Shown one piece after another: positions 7,870-17,314 of a DNA stretch of 39,920 nt. The DNA is from Deltaproteobacteria bacterium (lineage in GTDB: Bacteria > Desulfobacterota > Desulfuromonadia > Geobacterales > Pseudopelobacteraceae), in NCBI GenBank assembly GCA_021850095.1, contig JAJZRX010000023.1, forward strand, positions 1 to 39,920. The letters are read 5' to 3'. Numbering within the stretch: position 1 is the stretch's first letter; each line of letters opens with the position of its first letter. The translations under genes and the position numbers were made by a program. The notes beneath the pieces were generated by a model that worked only from the letters and a program-made list of their open reading frames with translations, was not told the origin of the DNA and ran no database searches.

Positions 7870-9157
7870 CGAAAACCCGCTTGAAAATAGTGTTGACGTG
7901 TTTGAGGTGATAATTCAGGTCGAACGACTCGCGGATTTTGGCTTCGCCCAAGGCTCCGACCACTTCCTGGTCGGCCAGCAGTTCGGTCTGGAAATCGGCG
8001 CCCTGCTCCCAGACTTTCATGGCGTTGCGCTGCACCAGGCGATAGGAATCTTCGCGCGACACGCCGGCCTGGGTCAGATCCAGCAGAATTTTCTGCGAGA
8101 AGACCAAACCTTTCATCTGATTCAAGTTGCGCAGCATGTTTTCGGGATAGACCACCAGGTTGCCGATCAGTCCGTTTAAGCGGCGCAGCGAGAAATCCAG
8201 CGCCACGGTGGCGTCGGGAGCGATGTAACGCTCCACCGAAGAGTGGGAGATATCGCGCTCATGCCACAGTGCCACGTTTTCCATGGCCGGGATGCAAAGC
8301 GAGCGGATATAGCGGGCCTGGCCGGTCAGGTTTTCCGACAGGATCGGGTTGCGCTTGTGCGGCATGGCCGACGACCCTTTCTGCCCTTTGCTGAAGAACT
8401 CCTCCGCCTCCAGCACCTCGGTGCGCTGCAGATGGCGGATCTCGATCGCGATGCGCTCCATGGACGAGGCGATCAGCGCCAGCGTGCAGAAATATTCGGC
8501 GTGGCGGTCGCGGGGAATGACCTGGGTCGAAACCGGTTCCGGCTTGAGCCCCATTTTCTGGCAGACGTACTCCTCCACAAAGGGGTCGATGTTGGCGAAG
8601 GTGCCGACCGCGCCGGAAATGGCGCCGGTGGCGATGTTTTCACGGGCCGCGGCCAGGCGGGTCCGGTTGCGCTGCATCTCGGCATAAAAAGAGGCCAGCT
8701 TGAGGCCGAAGGTGACCGGCTCGGCGTGGATGCCGTGCGAGCGGCCGATGCAGACCGTATCCCGGTGCTCCAAAGCACGTTTTTTGAGCGACTCCAGAAC
8801 CATGTCCATATCGGCCAAGAGCTCATCGGCCGCCTGGGTCAGCTGCACCGACAGGCAGGTGTCCAGCACATCCGAGGAGGTCATGCCCTGATGGATGAAG
8901 CGCGCCTCCGGGCCGACATATTCGGCCACCGAGGTAAGAAAGGCGATCACGTCATGCTTGACCTCCAGCTCAATGGCGTCGATACGGGCGATGTCGAAAT
9001 TCCCCTTGGCGCGGATGACCGGCACGACCTCTTTGGGAATGACACCCAGTTCGGCCTGGGCCTCGCAGGCCAGGGTCTCGATCTCCAGCCAGATGCGGAA
9101 GCGGTTTTCGGCGGCCCAGATACGGGCCATTTCGGGACGGGAATAACGTTCGATCAT
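7862..9157 (-). CDS. purB: Adenylosuccinate lyase
   Basis: This 431-residue enzyme of the fumarase/aspartase superfamily cleaves SAICAR to AICAR and adenylosuccinate to AMP, both with loss of fumarate. Visible signatures are TSSDVLDTCL near residue 93, GRSHGIHAEP with the catalytic histidine near residue 141, and the flexible signature loop GSSAMPHKRNP near residue 262. Length and starting sequence (MIERYSRPEMARIWA) match bacterial PurB of the Bacillus type. AAGGAG stands 9 bases before the ATG. It precedes mscS and purL in one transcription unit, so two purine-synthesis steps are co-expressed. Confidence 0.96.
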   Translation of the reverse strand: MIERYSRPEMARIWAAENRFRIWLEIETLACEAQAELGVIPKEVVPVIRAKGNFDIARIDAIELEVKHDVIAFLTSVAEYVGPEARFIHQGMTSSDVLDTCLSVQLTQAADELLADMDMVLESLKKRALEHRDTVCIGRSHGIHAEPVTFGLKLASFYAEMQRNRTRLAAARENIATGAISGAVGTFANIDPFVEEYVCQKMGLKPEPVSTQVIPRDRHAEYFCTLALIASSMERIAIEIRHLQRTEVLEAEEFFSKGQKGSSAMPHKRNPILSENLTGQARYIRSLCIPAMENVALWHERDISHSSVERYIAPDATVALDFSLRRLNGLIGNLVVYPENMLRNLNQMKGLVFSQKILLDLTQAGVSREDSYRLVQRNAMKVWEQGADFQTELLADQEVVGALGEAKIRESFDLNYHLKHVNTIFKRVFGE

Positions 9158-9205
9158 TACGGTAAACTCCTTGAATATATTTTGTACATTAATCCATCAG
9201 TATCG

Positions 9206-9835
9206 TTACAGCACTCCGGACTGCTTCAGCTTTTCCGCAATCCATTCCGGAGGGGGCGGTTCGGCCACAACCTCCTCCGCTTCTTTTTCAAAAATGATGC
9301 GCAGGTCGAAAATCAGATCAGGAAAGATTCTCGAGGCAAATGATTCGTGCCAGCCAAAAATATCCGACTCCCCATAGCTGCCATCCGGTTTAAGAAAAAA
9401 CCGATCCGCCGTCTCATCCATCGGACTGACGATGATATACTCCCGCACGCCATGCTGCCTATACAGCCACTTCTTTTCACGGCGATCCTTCAGGCTGGTG
9501 GAAGGTGACAACACCTCGATAATCAGGTCGGGCGCCCCCTTGATGTTGGCTTCGGTTATCTTGGAGCGATCACAGACGACAAAAACATCCGGTTCCACGA
9601 CGTTGATATCGTCCAGGACCACATCCATGGGAGCAATAAAGGGAGTACACTCCTTGCCCTTGAAGAAGCCGTACATAATATTGCCAAACGCCAGCACGAC
9701 CTTCTGATGCTTCACTGATGGTGAGGGAGACATGTCATAGACCGTACCATCAATTATTTCCATCCGCTCATCCACCAAATCTTGCTGATACTCCTGATAT
9801 GTGTACGGTTTTTTCTGTTTCGCAGTATTACCCAT
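9206..9835 (-). CDS. Uma2 family endonuclease-like protein (DUF820)
   Basis: This 209-residue protein has the Uma2/DUF820 restriction-endonuclease-like fold. It contains VEPDVFVV, then GAPDLIIEVLSPST about 20 residues later, then a KD...K...YRQHGVREY block, which is the PD-(D/E)XK catalytic arrangement. The family is widespread in cyanobacteria and some other bacteria, is of uncertain physiological role, and is often scattered as accessory genes. I prefer the ATG at 9835 because AGGAGG lies 8 bases upstream; a GTG two codons earlier is too close to that site. It is inserted between the MBL hydrolase and purB in the same direction, so it may be a late insertion into the operon. Confidence 0.85.
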   Translation of the reverse strand: MGNTAKQKKPYTYQEYQQDLVDERMEIIDGTVYDMSPSPSVKHQKVVLAFGNIMYGFFKGKECTPFIAPMDVVLDDINVVEPDVFVVCDRSKITEANIKGAPDLIIEVLSPSTSLKDRREKKWLYRQHGVREYIIVSPMDETADRFFLKPDGSYGESDIFGWHESFASRIFPDLIFDLRIIFEKEAEEVVAEPPPPEWIAEKLKQSGVL

Positions 9836-9866
9836 GGCCACATCCTCCTGGAATGTTGCGGGTGCG

Positions 9867-10637
9867 TTAAATCTCGATTACCCGGCTTGCATTGAACTGA
9901 TCTCCGATCACAACGCACGGCGCGCAGACATTCTGATCACGCAGAAAGGATTGACTGGTTCGCACCACATGGTCGGGATGATTGTTGACTTCCGACAGAT
10001 GGGCCATGACCAGTACCTGCAGACCTTCGTGAGCCAGCTCGTGCAGCAGCGCCAGCGACTCTTCATTGGAGATATGGCCGTGACGGGATTTGATGCGCTG
10101 CTTCAATTCCCAGGGATAGGGGCCGTTCATCAGCATATCCACGTCATGGTTGGATTCCAGGTTCAAGGCCCGGCAGCCGCGCAGCTTGTCGGCCACCAGA
10201 CGGGTGACGATACCCAGGTCGGTGGCCGAACCGCAGCGCCCGTCCCGCGATTCCACCAGAAAGCCGACCGGATCACAACTGTCATGGGTGATCGGGAACG
10301 GGTCGATGGACGTATCCCTGAAAGTAAAACAGCAGCCGGACTCGAACTCGACCACCTGGGTTTTCTTGAAATATTTCTCCGACTTGCGGTGAACCAGATG
10401 GCTGGTGAAGACCGGAATCCTGAACTTGCGGGCAAAGGAGCCGGCGCTGCGGATATGATCGATATGCTCATGGGTGAGCAAAACGGCATCAATCCTGTCA
10501 GCTTCGATACCGGCCGTCTCCATGCGCAGCAGGGTCTCACGCAGTGACAGGCCGGCATCAATCAACAAGCGGGTATCGCCAGTCTCCAGATAGAAACAGT
10601 TACCTTTGCTGCCGCTGGCCAGCGAACAGATTTTCAC
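9867..10637 (-). CDS. MBL-fold metallo-hydrolase, YycJ/WalJ-like
   Basis: This 256-residue cytoplasmic protein is a metallo-beta-lactamase fold hydrolase. It starts MKICSLASGSKGNCFYLE and carries the zinc-binding motif LTHEHIDH near residue 55, with further metal ligands TSHL, THDS and MAHLSE later. The SLASGSKGN opening is typical of the YycJ/WalJ subgroup, proposed 5'-exonuclease-like phosphodiesterases linked to DNA repair or cell-wall signalling in Gram-positive bacteria. The substrate here is unknown. Translation starts at a GTG preceded by GGAG. It leads the minus-strand run that continues through Uma2, purB, mscS and purL with a 31-base gap to Uma2. Confidence 0.88.
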   Translation of the reverse strand: MKICSLASGSKGNCFYLETGDTRLLIDAGLSLRETLLRMETAGIEADRIDAVLLTHEHIDHIRSAGSFARKFRIPVFTSHLVHRKSEKYFKKTQVVEFESGCCFTFRDTSIDPFPITHDSCDPVGFLVESRDGRCGSATDLGIVTRLVADKLRGCRALNLESNHDVDMLMNGPYPWELKQRIKSRHGHISNEESLALLHELAHEGLQVLVMAHLSEVNNHPDHVVRTSQSFLRDQNVCAPCVVIGDQFNASRVIEI

Positions 10638-10650
10638 AGAAGCTCCAGAA

Positions 10651-10815
10651 ATACGGGTTGATGGTGTTTTTGACGCAACAGTCGAATAATACGGAGGATT
10701 AGCAGGCTATATTCAAGCGCTCCAGCGCTTTATGCGGCATAATGGCGAGCTGAACTTATACTACGAAGCAGGTTTGAGTTTCAAGGCTAATCGTTGCCGC
10801 ACAAGCAGTTCGACA
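10651..10815 (+). pseudogene. Probable IS110-type transposase remnant
   Basis: Read on the plus strand, this stretch encodes DGVFDATVE, a stop, then YGGLAGYIQALQRFMRHNGE and LNLYYEAG, followed by unrelated residues. This resembles the first part of IS110-family transposases, where a short strand, a helix and a YEAG motif follow one another. There is an internal stop, no start codon and nothing beyond ~55 residues. It lies between the MBL hydrolase and DUF503. The family call is tentative. Confidence 0.35.
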
Positions 10816-10817
10816 CT

Positions 10818-11099
10818 TCATATCTCCGAAATATCGGCCCCTATGATTTCAACGTCCGGCCACCCCTCGTAAATCCACTCTTCGACCTTTTCCAGCGTCT
10901 GGCGGGGGATATTTTTATCCGGGCTGACCGTCACAAATCCCAGCACTGCCACGGCGGCGTTATCCTGCCGGTCAACCTCGGCGCAGGCCACGTTGAAGCG
11001 ATTGCGGGCCCGCCCCAGAATGCTTTTGACGATGCCGCGTTTTTCCTTGAGGGAATGGGATGGCAGCGAGAGGTGGATTTCGAGGCAGTAGATGAACAT
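10818..11099 (-). CDS. DUF503 family protein (YlxP-like)
   Basis: This 93-residue protein matches the DUF503/YlxP family: it starts MFIYCLEIHLSLPSHSLKEKRGIVKSI, contains RNRFNVACAEVD, and has the expected length. Members are small cytoplasmic proteins. The Bacillus member is encoded near infB and rbfA and is suspected to act in ribosome or RNA metabolism, but no activity is established. An AAGGAA ribosome-binding stretch precedes the ATG. Here it is isolated between two gene scraps rather than in the usual translation-factor cluster. No frameshift or missing segment is seen. Confidence 0.85.
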   Translation of the reverse strand: MFIYCLEIHLSLPSHSLKEKRGIVKSILGRARNRFNVACAEVDRQDNAAVAVLGFVTVSPDKNIPRQTLEKVEEWIYEGWPDVEIIGADISEI

Positions 11100-11181
11100 G
11101 GCTAAACGTTCCTTGGCATACAGAAGACAATCCGAGTCAATTTAAAAGCTTCCACGTATCATAACATCAAAAAACGGTTCT

Positions 11182-11370
11182 CTATATCCAGAGAATCTTT
11201 ACCAGGTGTTCCACGTGCCGAAACTCCGGGTCACCGGTAACCAGTGTTGCATCATGCTCCAACGTCGAGGCAACTTAAAAGGTGTCGGTGCAGGACATGG
11301 CAAAACGAACTTTCAATTCTGCGGCGCGGAAAACCAGATCACTGGGAACAGGCAGGATAACAAAGCCGCA
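11182..11370 (-). pseudogene. PIN-domain (VapC-like) gene remnant
   Basis: On the minus strand this stretch encodes PVPSDLVFRAAELKVRFAMS, CTDTF, a stop codon, then VASTLEHDATLVTGDPEF and RHVEHLVKILWI before a final stop. This is the C-terminal half of a VapC-type PIN protein: AAELK, the central D-F-VA block, and the LVTGDPEF motif. It has an in-frame TAA exactly where an active toxin reads F-V-A. The N-terminal half is absent, because the sequence runs into the 3' end of the SNF2 gene at 11374, and no antitoxin is present. It is a decayed toxin gene. Confidence 0.75.
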
Positions 11371-11373
11371 CTC

Positions 11374-14300
11374 CTATCCCAGCAGGTACTCAAAATCCTT
11401 CCGCGTCAATCCGGCGCCGCCCCCGCCTGCCCCGTCCTCCAGAATAGCACGATAAAGTTGCAGCTTCCGCTCTTTCAGCAGCATCATCTTTTCTTCGACC
11501 GTATGGCGCATGATCAGACGGGTGATAGTGACCTGCCCGGTCTGGCCGATGCGATGGGCGCGGTCCGAGGCCTGATTTTCCACAGCCGGGTTCCACCAGG
11601 GGTCCATGTGATAGACATACGTGGCGCGGGTCAGGTTCAGGCCCCGTCCGCCGGCTTTGAGGCTGATCAGAAATACCGAAGGTTGATCGGAATCCTGGAA
11701 ATCCTGCACCAGTTTTTTGCGTTTCGGAACCGGCGTCGAGCCGTCCAGCCGCAGACTATCGATGCCCTGCTCTTTCAGACCCTGCTCTATAATGTCCAGG
11801 TAGCCAGTGAACTGGGAGAAGACCAGAGCGCTGTGCCCCTCGTCGCGCAGTTCCAGCAACTGTTCGGCCAGAAACTCCAGTTTGGGCGACACCTCGCTGT
11901 CATCGGCTGAAATCAGTTCCGGTGCCAGACAGATCTGCCGCAGCCGGAGAATGGCGGTCAGGGCGATGATACTGGCCTGTCCCGAAGCGCGGTTGTCGTA
12001 GGCATCTTTTACCTGTCCGCGCACCTCTTCCACCGTGCGCTGATACAGGGCTTTCTGCTTTTCGGACAATTCCAGCTGGATGTCGATTTCGATTTTGGGC
12101 GGCAGTTCGGCGGCGATCATCTGCTTGCTGCGGCGCAGGATAAAGGGCCTGGTGCGGCCGATCAGCCGGGCGATTCCCGACTCTCCCCGCCCTGACTGGC
12201 GGTTGAAGTCTTCAATGCTTCCCAGAAGACCCGGCAGACAAAGATCCATGATGGCGTAATATTCACGCAGATGATTTTCAACCGGCGTGCCGGTCAATGC
12301 CAGGGTAAATGCCCCCTTCAGTCTGCGCACTGCGGAACTGGTGCTGGCCTGCAGGTTTTTTACCGCCTGGGCCTCATCGAAAATAATCACGTTGAAAGAC
12401 TGTGACTCCAACAGTTCAATATCCCGCAACACCAGACCATAGCTGGTTATGACGATGTCGTAATCATCCAGAGCTTCAGCCGCGCGCCCCGCGCCGGCAT
12501 ATATGCAGACCTTTGCCTGCGGCAGAAATCGGGCCAGTTCGGATTCCCAGTTGAACAGGAGTGAAGGCGGCGCCACAACCAGGTGCGGTGAGCCGGGCGG
12601 TGCGCACGATGCAAGCTCGCCGGAAAGCAGCCCGGCCAGCAGAGTAATCCCCTGCAGGGTTTTGCCCAGCCCCATGTCATCCGCCAGGCAAGCCCCGAAA
12701 CGATGCTCATACAAAAACGCCAGCCAGCGCCAGGCATCGGTCTGGTAGTGGCGCAATTCAGCCTTGAGGCTGTCGGGCTGCGGCCGCTCCGGAATGGACT
12801 CGAAGTTCAGCAGACTGTCCAGCAGCGCGCTTTCCTGCGGCGCCAGCGACACGCTGACACCGGATTTTTTCAGCCGGAGCCAGTCAAGAATCTGCAGCCT
12901 GGGCACGCGTAGGGCCTCACACTCCCCACTGCGTTCCCGTCTGGCGGACAGCACGGAATCGGACATCAGGGCAAAGGCTTCAGCGGCAGTCTCGTCCAGC
13001 AGCATCACCCTGCCGTCGCGCCGCAGCATGCCGTTGCCCTCCAGGAGTCCCGCAAGCTCCGTTTCGTTCAGCAGCACCCCGTCACAGCGGATTTCGGGCT
13101 TGAGCTCGAACCAGTCCAGGCCGCTGACTGTGGCGTCCAGAGAAAACTCCCATGTACCCGTGCACAGGGATTCATTGCCGACCCGCAGTTCAAAACCTTC
13201 AGACTGCAGGAGAGAGGAAAGAAACGGCAACCCTTTCGACATCAGCCGGGAATGCAGGATCTGCAGTCCGCCAGCGGAGGGATCGGTGACAAAGGCCTCC
13301 AATCCGAACTGCTCAATAAGAATCCGCATCAGCCGGATCTGCCTGCCGCGATCATCGTCCACAATCTTCCAGCCGTCAGGCGCGGCCAGTAGCAGGACCG
13401 ATTTTTCATTCCAGCTGCCGCAGAGAGCGTCCAGAACCTGTTCGAGCTCACAGGCAACCTCCGGCTTCAGGAAATCAGGCTCCGCCCGCAGTTGACGCAT
13501 GACTTCGTCCCGGCCAGGATCACCTTTTTCAAAACAGAGCCTGAAACCGGCCTCAAGGATCAGGCCAACCCTTTTCGGGTGTTTCATCACGTCGCCCATC
13601 CCCCTGCGCCGGTCCGGATTCAGGTAGCGAACCACGTCGTCTGAAAAAGGGAATGTGTGTCCAGCGCAGTCACCAAGAAGTTCCAGGGGCACCCTGGGCG
13701 GGACGGCGCCGCAGGGCAGCTCCAGCAGATAAGTGCTCGCCTGAATGATTGCCGGGGTGTCAAGCGCTTCACCGTTACGGAAAAAGAACATGTCCGAGGC
13801 GTACATTTCAAACCATTCAAGGTTGAAACGGACACCGGCTGCATTGAACCGCTGCAGCGCCACACCGGGAACACCATGACACTCGCTGACACTTTTTGAT
13901 GTCGATTGAAACAAATTGCGCCCAGAATCATCCTGGCCGTCACCATTCTCAAGATGCAGGGCTGTTCGAACTTCAGGCGATTTCAGCGCGCTGGCGATGT
14001 CGTCCAACAAGCGCCAGAGCTGACAATTGGCAAGCGGATACATGCTGCCACTCCCCGGCACAAAAAGCAGAGCGCCGTCAACGATCGCGCCCTCCGGAAG
14101 ATGCTCGCCCCTCTCCAGACAGCGGCGAACAAACACTTCAGCGCCACTGATTTCAAACACCAGGCCGGCCCTGCGGATTTCACCCGCATGATACTTCAGC
14201 TCCCTTTCCAGGCCATCAGTGTCACGGAACATGATCGGATACCTGCCGTTGGTCAGTTTCAGGAATGTTTCGATATAATGGGGGGTCGGCTGATAACTGT

Positions 14301-14910
14301 TGATCGTGGCCATGAAGCGGGCCAGATCGGTCGGCACCCCCATGGCTGTCCAGCCGCTGACGGGCTGATCATCGCGCATGATGCGTCCGGCGTATTCGCC
14401 GGAGCGGACGTCGCTTCCAAACAACAGCCGGAATTGCGGACGTGCCGCAGATGCTGGGGGATCAGCCGTAGTGGCTGAAAGCGGCGCGGCAGGATCATCG
14501 GATGCGGGTAAAGATGCATGGGCGTCATTCCCGTCCAGAGCCGGTTCGCGCTCGAAATAGTCCTTCATATCCAGCAGCATCTGCCTGTTGAAGCGGATAT
14601 GTGAAAGCGATCCGGGTGTGACCGTGCGCTTGGTGATCGCCCAGGAAATCACCACATGCGGGCAGTTGCGGGCCGGCTGCCAGAGTTTGCAGCTGCATTT
14701 GGTCAGCAGACGATACCCCTGAACCAGCAGCGTGGTCTGGCTGCCGTCGCTGTAATCAAAAACCAGCGCGCTTCGATCTTCGTTCCAAAGCGCATTTTTC
14801 AGCGTGTTTTTGGCGCATTCCGAGAAACCGGCCTCCAAATGAACTTTGGCGGCAACATTGAGAAGGTCGGCGGGCAGGTAACTTTCAAACCTTTTTACAA
14901 GAGGGCTCAT
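11374..14910 (-). CDS. SNF2/DEAD-like helicase with SWIM zinc finger
   Basis: This 1178-residue protein is a bacterial SNF2-type ATPase that would translocate on double-stranded DNA. Near the N-terminus a SWIM finger is visible (CSCKLWQPARNCPH, residues ~71-84). A long linker region leads to the helicase core in the last ~450 residues: motif I ADDMGLGKTLQG, motif II FDEAQ, motif III LTGTPVENHL, motif V SLKAGGRGLNL and motif VI ASDRAHRIGQ. Such proteins are usually linked to RNA polymerase recycling or DNA repair (HepA/RapA-like), but the precise role is unknown. The start overlaps the stop of the TPR-like gene by four bases (ATGA), so the two are translationally coupled. Confidence 0.93.
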   Translation of the reverse strand: MSPLVKRFESYLPADLLNVAAKVHLEAGFSECAKNTLKNALWNEDRSALVFDYSDGSQTTLLVQGYRLLTKCSCKLWQPARNCPHVVISWAITKRTVTPGSLSHIRFNRQMLLDMKDYFEREPALDGNDAHASLPASDDPAAPLSATTADPPASAARPQFRLLFGSDVRSGEYAGRIMRDDQPVSGWTAMGVPTDLARFMATINSYQPTPHYIETFLKLTNGRYPIMFRDTDGLERELKYHAGEIRRAGLVFEISGAEVFVRRCLERGEHLPEGAIVDGALLFVPGSGSMYPLANCQLWRLLDDIASALKSPEVRTALHLENGDGQDDSGRNLFQSTSKSVSECHGVPGVALQRFNAAGVRFNLEWFEMYASDMFFFRNGEALDTPAIIQASTYLLELPCGAVPPRVPLELLGDCAGHTFPFSDDVVRYLNPDRRRGMGDVMKHPKRVGLILEAGFRLCFEKGDPGRDEVMRQLRAEPDFLKPEVACELEQVLDALCGSWNEKSVLLLAAPDGWKIVDDDRGRQIRLMRILIEQFGLEAFVTDPSAGGLQILHSRLMSKGLPFLSSLLQSEGFELRVGNESLCTGTWEFSLDATVSGLDWFELKPEIRCDGVLLNETELAGLLEGNGMLRRDGRVMLLDETAAEAFALMSDSVLSARRERSGECEALRVPRLQILDWLRLKKSGVSVSLAPQESALLDSLLNFESIPERPQPDSLKAELRHYQTDAWRWLAFLYEHRFGACLADDMGLGKTLQGITLLAGLLSGELASCAPPGSPHLVVAPPSLLFNWESELARFLPQAKVCIYAGAGRAAEALDDYDIVITSYGLVLRDIELLESQSFNVIIFDEAQAVKNLQASTSSAVRRLKGAFTLALTGTPVENHLREYYAIMDLCLPGLLGSIEDFNRQSGRGESGIARLIGRTRPFILRRSKQMIAAELPPKIEIDIQLELSEKQKALYQRTVEEVRGQVKDAYDNRASGQASIIALTAILRLRQICLAPELISADDSEVSPKLEFLAEQLLELRDEGHSALVFSQFTGYLDIIEQGLKEQGIDSLRLDGSTPVPKRKKLVQDFQDSDQPSVFLISLKAGGRGLNLTRATYVYHMDPWWNPAVENQASDRAHRIGQTGQVTITRLIMRHTVEEKMMLLKERKLQLYRAILEDGAGGGGAGLTRKDFEYLLG

Positions 14911-15821
14911 CCTTTCCCTCTTACTGTATCCAGGTAATATGAGAACATGAATCCGCTGGTCTTTTTCATAAGCCGCCGCACCGCCGCCAGTTCACGGCCA
15001 TCACCCGGAGCGGAACGCAGCCATTCGGCTCGGGCCAGCCAATCAAACCAGAGTCGCGGCACGCAATCCGGATCTGCGGCGATCATGGCCTTACAGGAGG
15101 CTGAATCGAACGATTCTGCAGAAAAAAGTGAAGGCAGCGGCAACGAAAATAGACCCTGCAGCCAGCCCCAGACCGGCAGCCAGGCGGTTTGCTGTTCTTC
15201 ATCGATTTCATCGCCGGCTTCAAAGCCCAAAGAAGCGATAAGGTCGCGGATGGTGCGGTTTTTGATGAACGGCAGATCAATCGAGCCGGGGTCATCCAGA
15301 AACGCCTCGCAATAACTGTTCAAAGCATCTTCAGGCTGATTGGCCAGCGTCAGGGCATCGCCGCGCCAAGCCAGAAAGCGTCCCCGCTCCAAACCAGGGA
15401 CTGAAAGCGCAGCGCCGAAGCAGTCGGCCGCTTCTGGATAACAGCCGCTTTCCAGCAGCACATGTCCACAATGAAAACGCGGAGCAACATAGAGCCACGC
15501 CGGTTCCGGCAGAGCCGACAGGCGTGCGGCCAGCAAGTCCAGCACCGTGCGGCGCAGCAACGGATGGGATATGGAGTCAAGACGCTTCCAGATTGAATTA
15601 CACTTTTCCGGATCAAGCGGATCTATTGCCAGCCCATCCAGTTCGCGGCTCCATTCGTCGAGCAATTCCAAAAGCGCGGCGGAATGGCGGTCTGCCGGAT
15701 ATTCCTGCTGCAGCTGCCGGTAGACCGACAGGGCCTGATCGAATTCCCGTTCGCGGATGAATTCGTCAGCAATGTTGAACAATATGCCCGACTTATTGTC
15801 TTCAAAGAGATCAAGCTGCAT
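14907..15821 (-). CDS. TPR-like hypothetical protein
   Basis: This 304-residue cytoplasmic protein begins MQLDLFEDNKSGILFNIADE and has tetratricopeptide-like helical pairs, clearest in FDQALSVYRQLQQEYPADRH (residues ~25-44) and in a later segment around ALTLANQPEDALNSYCEAFL. No enzyme motif is visible. I use the ATG at 15821, five bases after the asnS stop, instead of an in-frame start 153 bases further upstream that would lie wholly within asnS. It overlaps the SNF2 gene start by four bases. Co-expression with the helicase suggests a helper or scaffold for it, which is inference only. Confidence 0.75.
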   Translation of the reverse strand: MQLDLFEDNKSGILFNIADEFIREREFDQALSVYRQLQQEYPADRHSAALLELLDEWSRELDGLAIDPLDPEKCNSIWKRLDSISHPLLRRTVLDLLAARLSALPEPAWLYVAPRFHCGHVLLESGCYPEAADCFGAALSVPGLERGRFLAWRGDALTLANQPEDALNSYCEAFLDDPGSIDLPFIKNRTIRDLIASLGFEAGDEIDEEQQTAWLPVWGWLQGLFSLPLPSLFSAESFDSASCKAMIAADPDCVPRLWFDWLARAEWLRSAPGDGRELAAVRRLMKKTSGFMFSYYLDTVRGKG

Positions 15822-15826
15822 AGCGA

Positions 15827-17206
15827 TCAAAACTCCGCATGGCGCGGCGTGCGGGGGAACGGGATCACGTCGCGGATATTCTCCATGCCGGACAGGTACA
15901 TCACCAGCCGCTCGAAACCGAGACCGAAACCGGCATGGGGGCAGCTGCCCCAGCGGCGGCTGTCCAAATACCACCAGAGCGGTTCCTGATGAATGCCCAG
16001 CTCCTCCATGCGCCGGGTCAAGCGGTCCAGGCGTTCCTCGCGCTGGCTGCCGCCGATGATTTCACCGACCTTGGGTACCAGCAGATCCATGGCGGCCACG
16101 GTGCGGCCGTCGTCATTCTGGCGCATGTAAAAAGCCTTGATGTCCTTCGGGTAATTGAGGATAAAGGCCGGCCCGCCGACAATCTGCTCGGTGATGTAGC
16201 GCTCGTGCTCGGTCTGCAGATCCAGCCCCCACTCCACCGGGTAGTTGAACCTAGCGCCGCTTTTTTGCAACAACCGGATGGCCTCATCGTATTCGATACG
16301 GGCGAATTCGGCTTCGGCCACGCTGCAGACCCGCTCCAGCAGCCCCTTTTCGATCTGCCGGTCAAAAAAGGCCATATCGTCAGCGCACTCCTCCAGCGCC
16401 ACCCGGCAGAGGTAGCGCACGAATTGCTCGGCCAGTTCGGCATCGTCAGCCAGGTCGGCAAAAGCCATCTCCGGCTCGATCATCCAGAACTCCGAGGCAT
16501 GCCGGGCGGTATTGGAGTTCTCGGCCCGGAAGGTCGGGCCGAAGGTGTAGATATCCCCAAAAGCGGTGGCGAACATTTCCCCTTCCAGCTGGCCGCTGAC
16601 GGTCAGACCGGTTTTTTGAGCAAAAAAATCCTGATTGTAGTCGACCTGTCCCTCAAACAATGGCGGATTGGATGCATCCAGAGTCGTGACGCGAAACAGC
16701 TCGCCGGCCCCCTCGCAGTCACTGGCGGTGATGATGGGTGTGTGCACATACAAGAAATTCCGTTCGGCAAAGAAGCGATGGATAGCCTGGGCCAGCCTGG
16801 AGCGCAGCCGAAAAACGGCGCCGTAGGTATTGGTGCGGGGCCTCAGATGGGCGATGGTGCGCAGATACTCGAAAGTATGACGTTTTTTCTGCAGAGGGTA
16901 GCTTTCGTCGGCAATACCGATTATTTCGACCACAATAGCCGATAGCTCGTATTTCTGGCCAACGGCGGGGGATTCGACCAGCTTTCCCCGCACCTTCAAG
17001 GCGCTGCCGGTACCGACCCGGCAGATTTCCTCAAAATTGTCCAGATCGGACTCGGCCACAACCTGGACACCTTCCACATTCGAGCCATCGTTTATTACAA
17101 TAAAAGCTATCCCTTTTGACAATCGCAGCGAACGCACCCAGCCGGAGACGCTATGGCAGGCTTCATTGACGCCGCGTTCCAGCAGTTCCTTGATCCGTGT
17201 TCTCAT
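15827..17206 (-). CDS. asnS: Asparaginyl-tRNA synthetase
   Basis: This 459-residue class IIb aminoacyl-tRNA synthetase charges tRNA-Asn. It has an OB-fold anticodon-binding domain at residues ~15-110 ([20 protein letters not shown]), motif 2 with [15 protein letters not shown] near residue 220, and motif 3 with [20 protein letters not shown] near the C-terminus. The ending IPFPRTP is typical of AsnS and AspS; the FRAENSNT form and overall length fit AsnS. I use the ATG at 17206 because GAGGAG lies just upstream; an in-frame start 42 bases earlier has weaker support. It heads an operon with the TPR-like and SNF2 genes. Confidence 0.95.
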   Translation of the reverse strand: MRTRIKELLERGVNEACHSVSGWVRSLRLSKGIAFIVINDGSNVEGVQVVAESDLDNFEEICRVGTGSALKVRGKLVESPAVGQKYELSAIVVEIIGIADESYPLQKKRHTFEYLRTIAHLRPRTNTYGAVFRLRSRLAQAIHRFFAERNFLYVHTPIITASDCEGAGELFRVTTLDASNPPLFEGQVDYNQDFFAQKTGLTVSGQLEGEMFATAFGDIYTFGPTFRAENSNTARHASEFWMIEPEMAFADLADDAELAEQFVRYLCRVALEECADDMAFFDRQIEKGLLERVCSVAEAEFARIEYDEAIRLLQKSGARFNYPVEWGLDLQTEHERYITEQIVGGPAFILNYPKDIKAFYMRQNDDGRTVAAMDLLVPKVGEIIGGSQREERLDRLTRRMEELGIHQEPLWWYLDSRRWGSCPHAGFGLGFERLVMYLSGMENIRDVIPFPRTPRHAEF

Positions 17207-17314
17207 GGCATGCTCCTCAATTTTTTTCGGGCCAGATGATACGTTCAATCTGACCGCAGATGCAAGCGGCTTGTTTGTTTGACGTTGTTCTCGGCACTAT
17301 GGTAGAAGAACACC

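Noticed and set aside
8243-9343. 366-residue plus-strand frame opposite purB
   Set aside because: It is the antisense of conserved PurB motifs and shows no recognisable domain, so it is a high-GC shadow frame.
15822-15974. N-terminal extension of the TPR-like protein
   Set aside because: The extra 51 residues are entirely out-of-frame asnS sequence, while the ATG at 15821 sits right after the asnS stop.
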